Assembly (NCBI GenBank): GCA_030039975.1
Contig: JASHUO010000267.1
Coordinates: 1 to 7,298 of the forward strand
Length of the DNA: 7,298 nt
Source: Alphaproteobacteria bacterium
GTDB taxonomy: Bacteria > Pseudomonadota > Alphaproteobacteria > ATCC43930 > CGMCC-115725
Direction: 5' to 3'
Made by a program: the position numbers and the translations under genes. The notes under the pieces were generated by a model. That model was not told the origin of the DNA. It was given only the letters and a program-made list of their open reading frames with translations, and searched no databases. Below are positions 1 to 6,943 of the stretch, in pieces; the stretch's first letter is position 1, and each line of letters begins with the position of its first letter.

Positions 1-2
1 CT

Positions 3-86
3 GCCGCATTGCGCCGGTTGGATCGCTTCTGGACGGTCACTGTCGAGCTTGGCCCGCGGGCTGCAACGCTTATGGCGGCGGCGTAG
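3..86 (+). CDS. Possible 3' end of a gene entering from the left
   Basis: Frame 3 is open from the window edge to a TAG at 84-86 and would encode 27 residues ending ...ELGPRAATLMAAA. The composition is protein-like (Leu, Arg, Ala, aromatic residues), and roughly three quarters of the third codon positions are G or C, as expected in this genome. The fragment is too short to assign a family. The other two forward frames are also open here, as is at least one reverse frame, so this reading is only a weak preference. No function is proposed. Confidence 0.25.
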   Translation, partial: AALRRLDRFWTVTVELGPRAATLMAAA

Positions 87-441
87 TCGCTGCGATTTTG
101 CCCTCCGGGCCCGGGCGCCCCCGGCCATCGCCGAAACCTCGAGGCCACGCCCTAACGCACATTTCACTTGCGCCGGCATGCGAGTGAACCGACGCTAAGC
201 CACAGCGAAGCTGGGGACGCACCTCTGCATCGCGCCCCGTTTCGCGCGACGGATCGACAGATCGCCCACCCGCGGGTTTACCCGCCCGTGGCACCACGTG
301 CTTGCGAACCTTTAACGAGGCCCAAAGCGGCCCAAACCGCGCCACCACCCGGGAAACCGGGGAATTTTGGGGACGCGATCTGCCGTCGAACAAATCCCAA
401 AACCGGCTGCATTGCGGCCGAAAACGATCAGGGAGGAGACC
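87..441. other. Intergenic region upstream of the MFS gene, no supported gene
   Basis: Short open frames exist here on both strands, but their products are rich in Arg, Pro and His, lack a Shine-Dalgarno sequence and match no family I know, so I treat the stretch as non-coding. It contains a GC-rich self-complementary patch at 105-124, a 26-bp dyad at 266-291, and a direct repeat GGCCCAAA at 319-326 and 329-336 (10-bp period). The MFS Shine-Dalgarno sequence is at 432-436. I see no clear -35/-10 pair. The MFS promoter presumably lies in this stretch, and the dyad and repeat are candidates for its control. Confidence 0.55.
266..291. promoter_or_regulatory. 26-bp dyad upstream of the MFS gene, candidate operator
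   Basis: The left arm CCACCCGCGGGT (266-277) and right arm ACCCGCCCGTGG (280-291) are inverted repeats separated by TT. Ten of twelve positions pair; the only mismatches are the central CC dinucleotides (270-271 and 286-287). The inner GCGGGT-TT-ACCCGC is a perfect 6-2-6 palindrome. It lies about 150 bp before the MFS start, a position suited to an operator for a dimeric regulator or to a leader hairpin. No T-tract follows on either strand, so it is not a classic terminator. The binding protein is unknown, and GC-rich DNA can produce such dyads by chance. Confidence 0.35.
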
Positions 442-1869
442 ATGGCAGAACAAACCTCAGAGGAACTGTTGGCGCTGTTTGACACGGCGCCGCTCAACCC
501 GCGGTTTTGGCTGAGCTTTGCCATCATGGCGGGGGTCTGGCTGCTCGATTTCTTCGACTTCTTCCTGATCGCCTTCGTCATGGCGGTGATCGGGCCGGAA
601 TGGCACCTCACCTATGGCCAGGGCGCGCTGATCCTCTATGGCGCGGGCGTCGGCGCGATCGTCGGTTCGCTCGCCTGGGGCGCCCTCGGCGATGTCTTCG
701 GGCGCAAGATGCTGACGGTCATCGGGACGGTCATCTGCGGCGTTGCCGCCGGTGCCATCGGGTTGCTGCCGACGGGCGCCTGGATAGCGCTCGCAATCCT
801 GCGCTTCTTCGTGGGATTTGGTCTCGCCGCCGGGGTCACCCCGTCTTTGACGATCATCGTCGAGCAGACACCAACGCGCTGGCGCACCGGGTTGACCAGC
901 TTCTATGTCGTGTTCGCCAGCGCCGGAACCCTGCTGGCCTCCTTCACGGCGGCGATTCTTCTCCATGCCTTCGGCTGGCGCGGGGTGGCGCTGACCGGGT
1001 TCCTGGCCCTCATCGTCGCCGGGCTCGCCTGGGCCTTCGTGCCGGAATCAGTGCGCTGGCTCACCGCCAAGGGGCGTTTTGCCGAAGCGCGCGAAGCCGT
1101 GGCGCGGCAGCTGAACCTGCCGCTCGACCGCGTGCCGCTGCCGGCGACGCTGCCGCGCGCCGAGCCGCGCGGCAGCCTGTCCGAGCTCTACTCGGTCAAT
1201 CCGCGGCTTTTCTGGCAGACGATCCTGATCTGGTTCGGCTCCTCCGCGGCGGCCTATGGCTATTACCTCTGGGGACCGACGATTGTCTCCTTGGCGCTTC
1301 ACGTCACGCCCGCCGTGGCGGCGAAGTATTTCATCTATGTCGCCGCCACCGGGGTCGTCGGCAAGATCATCGTCTCGCTGATCGCGCCGCAGCTGGGCCG
1401 GCGCGCCCTCGGCATCGTCTTCGGCTTCCTGGCGGCGGCGTGCCTCTGCGTGGCCGGTTACTTCAACGCCGTGCTGCTAGCCAACGGCTTCCCCTTGTTC
1501 ATCATCCTGACCGCCGCCGCGGCCTTCTTCGTCGAAGGCGGTTTCTCGAACCTCGCGCCCTATACGGTCGAGCAATATGGCGTGCGCTGCGGCTCCCGCG
1601 CGTCCGGTCTCGGGCAAGCGGCCAACGGCTTCGGCAAGATCCTGGGCCCGCTGGCCCTGGCCTTGCTCGCCGGCAGCAGCAACATCATCGCGCCGCAAGC
1701 GACGAGCGCCGCGGTATTCCCGGCCTTCGTCTTCCTCGCGATCACGATGGTGCCGGTGGCTCTGGCCTATCTCTTCCTCGGCGTCGAGACGCATGGGCGC
1801 GAAATGGCGCTCGATCCGCACGCGGCGGCGGCACGCCCGGGGCGGAGAGGGCCAGCCCGCCTGGCGTAA
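442..1869 (+). CDS. MFS transporter, probable proton-coupled organic-solute symporter
   Basis: The product is a 475-residue inner-membrane protein with about twelve hydrophobic segments in two halves, split by a hydrophilic loop at about 201-255. The ATG at 442 is preferred over an in-frame start 75 bases upstream because GGAGG lies 5 nt before it and the extra N-terminus is not transporter-like. Visible motifs are acidic D36 and D39 in helix 1 (LLDFFDFF), motif A after helix 2 (GALGDVFGRK, 80-89), a helix-4 arginine R121 (RFFVGFGLAAG), PESVRWL after helix 6 (201-207), and EGGFSNLAPYTVEQY (365-379) followed by a Gly-rich stretch to GKILGP (398-403). This pattern fits the aromatic-acid/NiaP/sialate-like MFS branch, which moves small organic acids or related solutes with protons. 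The substrate cannot be read from the sequence. It stands alone, convergent with groEL. Confidence 0.88.
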   Translation: MAEQTSEELLALFDTAPLNPRFWLSFAIMAGVWLLDFFDFFLIAFVMAVIGPEWHLTYGQGALILYGAGVGAIVGSLAWGALGDVFGRKMLTVIGTVICGVAAGAIGLLPTGAWIALAILRFFVGFGLAAGVTPSLTIIVEQTPTRWRTGLTSFYVVFASAGTLLASFTAAILLHAFGWRGVALTGFLALIVAGLAWAFVPESVRWLTAKGRFAEAREAVARQLNLPLDRVPLPATLPRAEPRGSLSELYSVNPRLFWQTILIWFGSSAAAYGYYLWGPTIVSLALHVTPAVAAKYFIYVAATGVVGKIIVSLIAPQLGRRALGIVFGFLAAACLCVAGYFNAVLLANGFPLFIILTAAAAFFVEGGFSNLAPYTVEQYGVRCGSRASGLGQAANGFGKILGPLALALLAGSSNIIAPQATSAAVFPAFVFLAITMVPVALAYLFLGVETHGREMALDPHAAAARPGRRGPARLA

Positions 1870-1887
1870 ACCCTCAGCTCGGGCGCG

Positions 1888-1917
1888 AAAAAAGGGCCGG
1901 GGAGATCCCCGGCCCTT
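1888..1917 (-). terminator. Rho-independent terminator of groESL
   Basis: An 11-bp stem (1892-1902 pairing with 1907-1917, core GGGCCGGGG/CCCCGGCCC) closes a 4-nt loop. Read on the minus strand it runs straight into six T residues (complement of A1888-1893), about 35 nt past the groEL stop. This is a classic intrinsic terminator for the groESL transcript. On the plus strand the hairpin lacks a T-tract, so it would serve the convergent MFS transcript poorly, if at all. Confidence 0.88.
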
Positions 1918-1952
1918 CAGCGCTTCTGTGACGTCTTTGCCTGGACGCTGGC

Positions 1953-3590
<1,638 letters not shown>

Positions 3591-3633
3591 GGTCCTTCAG
3601 TTCCTTTTGCTTCTGGGGGTGGTGGGGAAGGGA

Positions 3634-3951
3634 TCAGGCGACTTTCTTGGCCTTCGAGGGCTTGCCCTCGATGATGCCCATGATGTCGCTTTCCTTCATG
3701 ATGATGAGCTCTTCGCCGTCGAGCTTGACCTCGGTGCCCGACCATTTGCCGAACAGCACGCGGTCGCCGGCCTTGACGTCGAGCGGATGAAGCTTGCCGT
3801 CCTCGCCCCGAGCGCCCGGGCCGACGGCGATGACTTCGCCTTCCTGCGGCTTTTCCTTGGCGGTGTCGGGAATGATGATGCCGCCGGAGGTCTTCTCCTC
3901 CGATTCGATGCGGCGCACGACCACGCGGTCGTGCAGGGGACGGAATTGCAT
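3634..3951 (-). CDS. groES: 10-kDa co-chaperonin GroES (Cpn10)
   Basis: The 105-residue product is the heptameric lid that binds GroEL and encloses the folding chamber. The N-terminal FRPLHDRVVVRRIE is typical. The mobile loop EEKTSGGIIIPDTAKEKP (about 18-35) contains the hydrophobic III (25-27) that contacts the GroEL apical domain. VGPGARGEDGKLHP (43-56) is the roof loop, and VLFGKWSGTEVKLDGEELIIMKESDIMGIIE is the C-terminal barrel. Usual length is about 95-97 residues; here a basic tail GKPSKAKKVA (about 96-105) extends past the normal end. The ATG at 3951 has a strong GAGGAGG 7 nt upstream. It is first in the groES-groEL operon, controlled by the promoter and CIRCE element just upstream. 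Confidence 0.98.
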   Translation of the reverse strand: MQFRPLHDRVVVRRIESEEKTSGGIIIPDTAKEKPQEGEVIAVGPGARGEDGKLHPLDVKAGDRVLFGKWSGTEVKLDGEELIIMKESDIMGIIEGKPSKAKKVA

Positions 3952-3958
3952 GCGGGAT

Positions 3959-3965
3959 CCTCCTC
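3959..3965 (-). promoter_or_regulatory. Strong Shine-Dalgarno sequence of groES
   Basis: On the minus strand GAGGAGG lies 7 nt before the groES ATG and matches the anti-Shine-Dalgarno sequence almost fully. It fixes the groES start and fits high expression. Confidence 0.85.
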
Positions 3966-4002
3966 GGGAATGTTGCCAAAACTATGAGCTTGTGCCGGTT
4001 TG

Positions 4003-4029
4003 TTAGCACTCCCCGGCTGTGAGTGCCAG
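4003..4029 (-). promoter_or_regulatory. CIRCE element (HrcA operator) of groESL
   Basis: TTAGCACTC (4003-4011), a 9-nt spacer (4012-4020) and GAGTGCCAG (4021-4029) match the CIRCE consensus TTAGCACTC-N9-GAGTGCTAA. One half is perfect; the other differs at two of nine bases. CIRCE is bound by the repressor HrcA, whose activity depends on GroEL. The predicted transcription start near 4024 falls inside the element, so HrcA binding would block initiation, and the inverted repeat would also sit at the 5' end of the mRNA. hrcA itself is not in this window. Confidence 0.93.
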
Positions 4030-4030
4030 C

Positions 4031-4060
4031 AAAATAGGCCCGCTGTTTCGTGGTTTCAAG
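4031..4060 (-). promoter_or_regulatory. groESL promoter, overlapping RpoH- and sigma-70-type signals
   Basis: On the minus strand CTTG (4060-4057), 18 nt, then CCTATTTT (4038-4031) matches the alphaproteobacterial RpoH pattern CTTG-N17/18-CYTATNT. The same bases also read as TTGAAA (4059-4054), a 17-nt spacer and TATTTT (4036-4031), a fair sigma-70 promoter. Initiation would be about 7 nt downstream, inside CIRCE, giving a leader of about 70 nt before groES. Sequence alone cannot say which sigma factor dominates. Confidence 0.8.
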
Positions 4061-4474
4061 GCCGTCCGGGCGCGGCGCCGCGGAAAATTTCGTTAACGCC
4101 GAGGAGGTATGGGCCCGCGCAGGGGAGCGATCGGCGCTCGTGTGGAGGCAGCAGACATGACGGCCGAGGCGGCGAAAGTCAACGCCCCTTTGGCCATGGT
4201 GCGGGCGCGGGCAGGCGCGTGGGCAACGAAAGAACTAAAAGCTCCTTCGCCGAGTATTCAGCGCATCCGCGGTGAAATTTATACGCGACGGTCTCGGCAG
4301 GATCTGCCGGCAGGCGCTTCGGTGGGGGCTCGGGAATGGCGGAAAACAAAAGCCGTTCGCGCGGAACGGCCCTTGCATCGGCGATGCCACGAGACCCGGC
4401 CCCGGACCTTCAGAGATGCAGCACCGTCATCGACCGCCCGGCAGCGTGGCCGCCTCCGCACAGGGAGGCGCGGC
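4061..4474. other. Long intergenic region upstream of groESL, no supported gene
   Basis: Open frames exist on the plus strand, including one from ATG 4157 with TGGAGG 8 nt upstream that would fuse in frame to the hydrophobic end at 4543 (128 residues). Its first 106 codons have mixed third positions and an Arg-rich product unlike its neighbours, so I do not call it. A second frame, GTG 4272 to TGA 4478, ends overlapping the GTG of the microprotein below. The stretch is less GC-rich in the middle, with TTTATACG at 4278-4285 as a possible -10 but no good -35. A small RNA or leader for the microprotein is possible; nothing specific is visible. Confidence 0.5.
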
Positions 4475-4543
4475 GTGATCGTCGTCGTCACCTGGATCGG
4501 CCTGCCGGCCATCATCACGGCGATCGCGCTGCTCCTCTGCTGA
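4475..4543 (+). CDS. Candidate 22-residue single-pass membrane microprotein
   Basis: A GTG at 4475 preceded by AGGGAGG (4462-4468, 6-nt spacing) opens a 22-codon frame ending in TGA. Every one of the 22 sense codons ends in G or C, whereas the upstream part of the same open frame has only about two thirds. That abrupt change at the GTG, together with the Shine-Dalgarno sequence, suggests translation begins here. The product is almost entirely hydrophobic (MIVVVTWIG, a central LPA, then IITAIALLLC), consistent with one transmembrane helix and a C-terminal Cys. I do not recognise a family. It could be a chance hydrophobic frame in GC-rich DNA; conservation would decide. Confidence 0.42.
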   Translation: MIVVVTWIGLPAIITAIALLLC

Positions 4544-4593
4544 AGCGGGGCGCCGCTCCTTCGCAAATGCCCGCTCGGAGCGGCAACTCGGCT

Positions 4594-4626
4594 AGGCGCG
4601 GGCGCCGGCGCGCCCGCTTCGCGCCT
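4594..4626 (-). terminator. GC-rich hairpin after the Pro/Tyr-rich gene, possible weak terminator
   Basis: GCGGGCGC (4598-4605) and GCGCCCGC (4610-4617) pair perfectly around a CGGC loop. An outer AGGCGC (4594-4599) can alternatively pair with GCGCCT (4621-4626). It begins at the stop codon of the gene at 4626-4955 on the minus strand. No T-tract follows on either strand, so it may stabilise an mRNA end or assist Rho-dependent stopping rather than act as an intrinsic terminator. A second 8-bp inverted repeat (GCCGCTCC 4552-4559, GGAGCGGC 4577-4584) lies beyond it. Confidence 0.35.
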
Positions 4627-4955
4627 CAATGCCCGGCAACCGGGCGCCAGCCGCTGCTGCAGCTCTGGACCGTGGGGTAGTAGCCCTGCGGGTTGTCGCA
4701 GTAGTAGTAGGTATTGCTCGCCGAAGGCTGCTGCACATAGGTGGGTACATAAGCGGGTGCCGGGGCCACGACCACGGGCGGCGGCGCGTAGTAGACCGGC
4801 GGCGGGGCGACCACCACGGGGGGCGGGGCGTAGAAGGGAACACCGACGCCGATGCCGACGAAGACGCGCGCCACGGCGGGCGCCGTCGAGAGACTGAGCG
4901 CCAGGGCGGCGCCCGCAAGGGCTATCGTGCCGGCGGCAAGAGCTCGCTTGACCAT
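4626..4955 (-). CDS. Small secreted Pro/Tyr-rich protein
   Basis: The 109-residue product begins MVKR, followed by a hydrophobic signal peptide with likely cleavage after APAVA (about residue 29). The mature part starts with a short hydrophobic VFVGIGVGVPF, then a low-complexity segment (43-70) of near repeats APPPVVV / APPPVYY / APPPVVV / APAPAYV. It ends with SNTYYYCDNPQGYYPTVQSCSSGWRPV (80-106), holding two Cys (C86, C99) that could form a disulfide. The tail pattern YYC.NP.GYYP.V..C..GW..V recurs, to my knowledge, in small uncharacterised exported proteobacterial proteins; no biochemical role is known to me. GGAGG lies 7 nt before the ATG, and GC-rich third positions support coding. It stands alone; TATATA at 4992-4997 could be a -10, but no -35 is evident. 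A periplasmic or outer-membrane-associated location is inferred. Confidence 0.82.
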   Translation of the reverse strand: MVKRALAAGTIALAGAALALSLSTAPAVARVFVGIGVGVPFYAPPPVVVAPPPVYYAPPPVVVAPAPAYVPTYVQQPSASNTYYYCDNPQGYYPTVQSCSSGWRPVAGH

Positions 4956-5104
4956 GTCCGTTCCTCCGAAACGCTATCGCATTCCGTGAGATATATAGGG
5001 GGCGAGCGGCCATCTCCTCCCCGCGCCCGATGCAGCGCCGTGCCCCCCGCGCCGCGAGGCCGAGCTCTGCCGATCATGGTTGATGAGGGCCGACGGTAGG
5101 GCAT

Positions 5105-5140
5105 GAGAAACCCGCAGGAACCGGCGGCTTCCTGCGGGTT
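5105..5140 (-). terminator. Terminator of the tRNA-Val transcript
   Basis: A perfect 12-bp inverted repeat (AACCCGCAGGAA 5109-5120, TTCCTGCGGGTT 5129-5140) encloses an 8-nt loop. On the minus strand it starts 5 nt after the tRNA CCA end and is followed by TTTCTC, a short T-rich tail. The position and symmetry fit an intrinsic terminator for the tRNA; the weak U-tract lowers certainty slightly. Confidence 0.78.
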
Positions 5141-5144
5141 CTGA

Positions 5145-5219
5145 TGGTGGGCGCTGTAGGGATTGAACCTACGACCCCACCCGTGTGAAGGGTGTGCTCT
5201 CCCGCTGAGCTAAGCGCCC
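5145..5219 (-). tRNA. tRNA-Val, anticodon CAC
   Basis: The 75-nt minus-strand sequence folds as a full cloverleaf. The acceptor stem is GGGCGCT/AGCGCCC, the D arm GCTC-AGCGGGA-GAGC, the anticodon stem CACCC/GGGTG with loop TTCACAC, the variable loop GGGTC and the T arm GTAGG-TTCAATC-CCTAC, ending in discriminator A and an encoded CCA. Anticodon CAC reads the valine codon GUG, common in GC-rich genomes. All stems pair without mismatch, so the gene looks functional. It is transcribed alone from a promoter just upstream and ends at the hairpin 5 nt downstream. Confidence 0.97.
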
Positions 5220-5230
5220 GAAGAGGCAAG

Positions 5231-5260
5231 GGTGTACGCGCGGGCGCCGGGCGCTGTCAA
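5231..5260 (-). promoter_or_regulatory. Putative promoter of tRNA-Val
   Basis: On the minus strand a perfect -35 TTGACA (5260-5255) is followed by 18 nt and TACACC (5236-5231) as a weak -10. The predicted start near 5224 is only a few bases before the mature tRNA 5' end at 5219. The match at -35 and the position support it; the -10 is poor. Confidence 0.6.
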
Positions 5261-5312
5261 GCAAGCCCATGCCGCCGTTGATCGCCAGCCGAGAACGCGT
5301 CAGGCTGATGCC

Positions 5313-6092
5313 ATGACGGGATCGCGGCGACGGTTGGCCTGGGGCAGCCTGGTGGCGCTGGGGCTGCTGCCTTGGCCGGCGATCGCAGCGCCCGCGCCGC
5401 TGGCGGTGCGCTACGAGGCCTATGTTGCCGGCTTTCCCGTCGTCAACTTCGCTTTCCGCCTCGACGAGACCGGCAAGGCCTATACGCTCGACGGGCAGGT
5501 GAAGACGGTCGGGTTGCTGCGCCTCTTCTATCGCTTCGATCTCACTACCGACAGCGCCGGCACGATCGCCTCCGGCGCGCTGAAGCCGAGCTTCCACGAG
5601 CAGCAGCTGCGCATCCGCGGGCATGACCGCGTGGCGCGCCTCGATTATCCCGGCGATGGCACGGTGAAGACGTCCCTTGTTCCGCCGGTCGATGCCGGCC
5701 GGCCGAAGCCGACGCCGCAGCAGACGGTCGAGACCCTCGACCCCCTCAGCGCCATCCTCGCCATCGGCCGCAGCGTCGCCGCGACCGGCCGCTGCAGCGG
5801 CCGCTTTCCCGTCTATGACGGCCGCCGGCGCTACGACCTCGTCCTGGCCGACGACGGAAGCGCCCGAGTCGAGAAATCGGCGGAATACGGCTATGCCGGC
5901 GAGGTCAGGCGCTGCTCTGTCGCCGCGGTCAAGATCGCGGGCTTCTCCTGGGACCAGGATTACTCGCCCCACACCACCGATGGCCGCGTCTGGTTCGCCG
6001 CCCCCCGGCCCGGCGCCCCGGCGCTGCCCATCCGCATCGAATTCGGCAGCGGCTGGGGGTTCGTGAATGTCCGCTTGACAAAAATCGAGTAA
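5313..6092 (+). CDS. Exported DUF3108 domain protein
   Basis: The 259-residue product has a signal peptide (MTGSRRR, a hydrophobic core, then AIAA with likely cleavage near residue 26), so it is probably periplasmic. The mature part begins LAVRYEAYVAGFPVVNFAFRL (30-50) and has the beta-rich layout of DUF3108 proteins, including LLRLFYRF, a Pro-rich loop (124-136), LDPLSAILAIGRS (142-154), the typical RFPVYDGRRRYDL (164-176), and a closing strand IRIEFGSGWGFVNVRLTKIE. C161 and C201 might form a disulfide. DUF3108 proteins are uncharacterised, and no reaction is proposed. The ATG at 5313 is chosen because a longer in-frame reading from 5232 would overlap the tRNA promoter and put extra residues before the signal peptide. 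No good Shine-Dalgarno sequence precedes it. It is divergent from tRNA-Val and convergent with gph. Confidence 0.85.
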   Translation: MTGSRRRLAWGSLVALGLLPWPAIAAPAPLAVRYEAYVAGFPVVNFAFRLDETGKAYTLDGQVKTVGLLRLFYRFDLTTDSAGTIASGALKPSFHEQQLRIRGHDRVARLDYPGDGTVKTSLVPPVDAGRPKPTPQQTVETLDPLSAILAIGRSVAATGRCSGRFPVYDGRRRYDLVLADDGSARVEKSAEYGYAGEVRRCSVAAVKIAGFSWDQDYSPHTTDGRVWFAAPRPGAPALPIRIEFGSGWGFVNVRLTKIE

Positions 6093-6101
6093 ATTCAAAG
6101 T

Positions 6102-6184
6102 TATCAGTGGTCAGTTTTCAGTTTTCAGTGCAGGTTGAGATTTGGGCTTAGGTTCAACTGATAACTGACTACTGAGAACTGAGA
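6102..6184. repeat. Two opposed arrays of four heptamer repeats
   Basis: Left array: four 7-bp units NNTCAGT at 6102-6108, 6109-6115, 6116-6122 and 6123-6129, with variable pairs TA, GG, TT, TT. Right array: four units ACTGANN at 6157-6163, 6164-6170, 6171-6177 and 6178-6184, with TA, CT, GA, GA. The constant TCAGT/ACTGA cores are reverse complements in exact 7-bp register, separated by 27 bp. An RNA could pair the cores as 5-bp helices split by small internal loops. The left array starts 10 bp after the DUF3108 stop; the right array contains the last codons and stop of gph. The block is clearly more AT-rich than its surroundings. Confidence 0.85.
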
Positions 6185-6834
6185 ACTTCTAGGACGCCCG
6201 GCAACTCATCGAAGCGGTCGATCATCGCATCGGGGCGCAGGGCGCCCAGCGTTGCGAGGCCATAGCCGTAACGTGCGAAGATCGCAGGGATGCCGGCGCC
6301 GCGCGCGGCCAGCACGTCGTTGCGATGATCGCCGATCATCGCGGCCGCTTCGGGCGGGACGCCGAGTCGCGCCAGCGCCGCAAGACAGGGACCGGGATCG
6401 GGCTTGTGCGTGGGGAGGCTGTCGCCGCACAGCATCACCGGGAAGAACCGCGCCAGCCCCACCCCTTCAAGCACCAGGCGCGTTGCCCGCTCGATCTTGT
6501 TGGTGCAAATGGCAAATCGGAAGCCGCGGGCGGCCAGCGCGTCGAGCCCCGCTGCGACCCCGGGGTAGGGCCGGGTGAGGGTCGCAGCATTGGCCTCATA
6601 GAGCGCGACGAAGCGGCGCAGCGCTTCGTCGGTTGCGATCTCCCGGGCGCCGCGGGCGGCGAGCACGCGCTCGACCAGCTTGGCGACGCCATCGCCGACC
6701 ATGCCGGCCACCTCTTTGGGGTCGAGCGGGGGATGGCCGAGCTCGGCGAGAAGCCGGTTGGCAGCCGCCGCGAGGTCGGGGACGCTGTCCACCAGCGTGC
6801 CGTCCAGGTCGAAGAGGAGCGCGGTCTGCTTCAT
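6169..6834 (-). CDS. gph: Phosphoglycolate phosphatase, HAD superfamily
   Basis: The 221-residue product has all four haloacid dehalogenase motifs. Motif I is FDLDGTLVDS with nucleophile D9 and acid/base D11, motif II ICTNK (109-113), motif III K144 in THKPDPGPC, and motif IV GDHRNDVLAARGAG with Mg ligands D169 and D173. The helical cap (about 16-85) and length fit Gph, which hydrolyses 2-phosphoglycolate to glycolate, a salvage step after DNA repair or Rubisco oxygenation. Related HAD phosphatases share these motifs, so substrate is inferred from overall similarity. The ATG at 6834 is the furthest upstream start possible, because TGA lies three codons before it in frame; the Shine-Dalgarno sequence is poor (only AAAG nearby). 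The final residues LSSQ and the TAG stop come from the heptamer array, so the native C-terminus may have been altered there. It is divergent from glmU. Confidence 0.92.
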   Translation of the reverse strand: MKQTALLFDLDGTLVDSVPDLAAAANRLLAELGHPPLDPKEVAGMVGDGVAKLVERVLAARGAREIATDEALRRFVALYEANAATLTRPYPGVAAGLDALAARGFRFAICTNKIERATRLVLEGVGLARFFPVMLCGDSLPTHKPDPGPCLAALARLGVPPEAAAMIGDHRNDVLAARGAGIPAIFARYGYGLATLGALRPDAMIDRFDELPGVLEVLSSQ

Positions 6835-6849
6835 CTTTGTTCACAAATC

Positions 6850-6878
6850 TTTACTCGCCGCTGTTATCTTCTTATGAC
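6850..6878 (+). promoter_or_regulatory. Possible glmU promoter
   Basis: TTTACT (6850-6855) and TATGAC (6873-6878) are separated by 17 bp, each matching the sigma-70 consensus at four of six positions. Initiation would fall near 6885, about 60 nt before glmU. The 109-bp gph-glmU gap must hold promoters for both genes, but this match is modest. TTTGT-TC-ACAAA (6836-6847), a 5-2-5 palindrome, lies next to the gph start. Confidence 0.3.
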
Positions 6879-6943
6879 AGGTTTTGGCCGCGTGAGACAC
6901 CTATGAATCCGCCGCTTTTCTGCTTCAACGCGACGCCTTGCCC

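Noticed and set aside
105..124. GC-rich self-complementary patch as a terminator for the gene on the left
   Set aside because: Stems are only about 5 bp and no T-tract follows; such patches are frequent by chance at this GC content.
70..453. 127-residue minus-strand frame covering the MFS upstream region
   Set aside because: It overlaps the MFS start, has no ribosome-binding sequence, and its composition is that of random GC-rich translation.
507..1931. 474-residue plus-strand frame overlapping the MFS gene
   Set aside because: It is a +2 frame of the transporter, with an Arg-rich product and no motifs; the MFS frame carries the membrane segments, family motifs and Shine-Dalgarno sequence.
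4157..4543. 128-residue tail-anchored protein starting at ATG 4157 with TGGAGG upstream
   Set aside because: Only about two thirds of codons before 4475 end in G or C, and the N-terminal part is Arg-rich and featureless; the coding signal is confined to the last 22 codons, so the shorter reading was kept.
4279..5013. 244-residue minus-strand frame across the Pro/Tyr-rich gene
   Set aside because: The product is Arg/Ala/Pro-rich; the alternative frame at 4626-4955 has a signal peptide, ordered repeats and a good Shine-Dalgarno sequence.
5169..6098. 309-residue minus-strand frame opposite the DUF3108 gene
   Set aside because: It runs into the tRNA gene, has no recognisable domain, and is explained as the antisense of a GC-rich gene.
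6836..6847. TTTGT-TC-ACAAA palindrome as a possible LexA-type operator for gph
   Set aside because: The alphaproteobacterial LexA box needs GTTC-N7-GTTC, which is absent; a 5-bp-arm palindrome is too weak alone.
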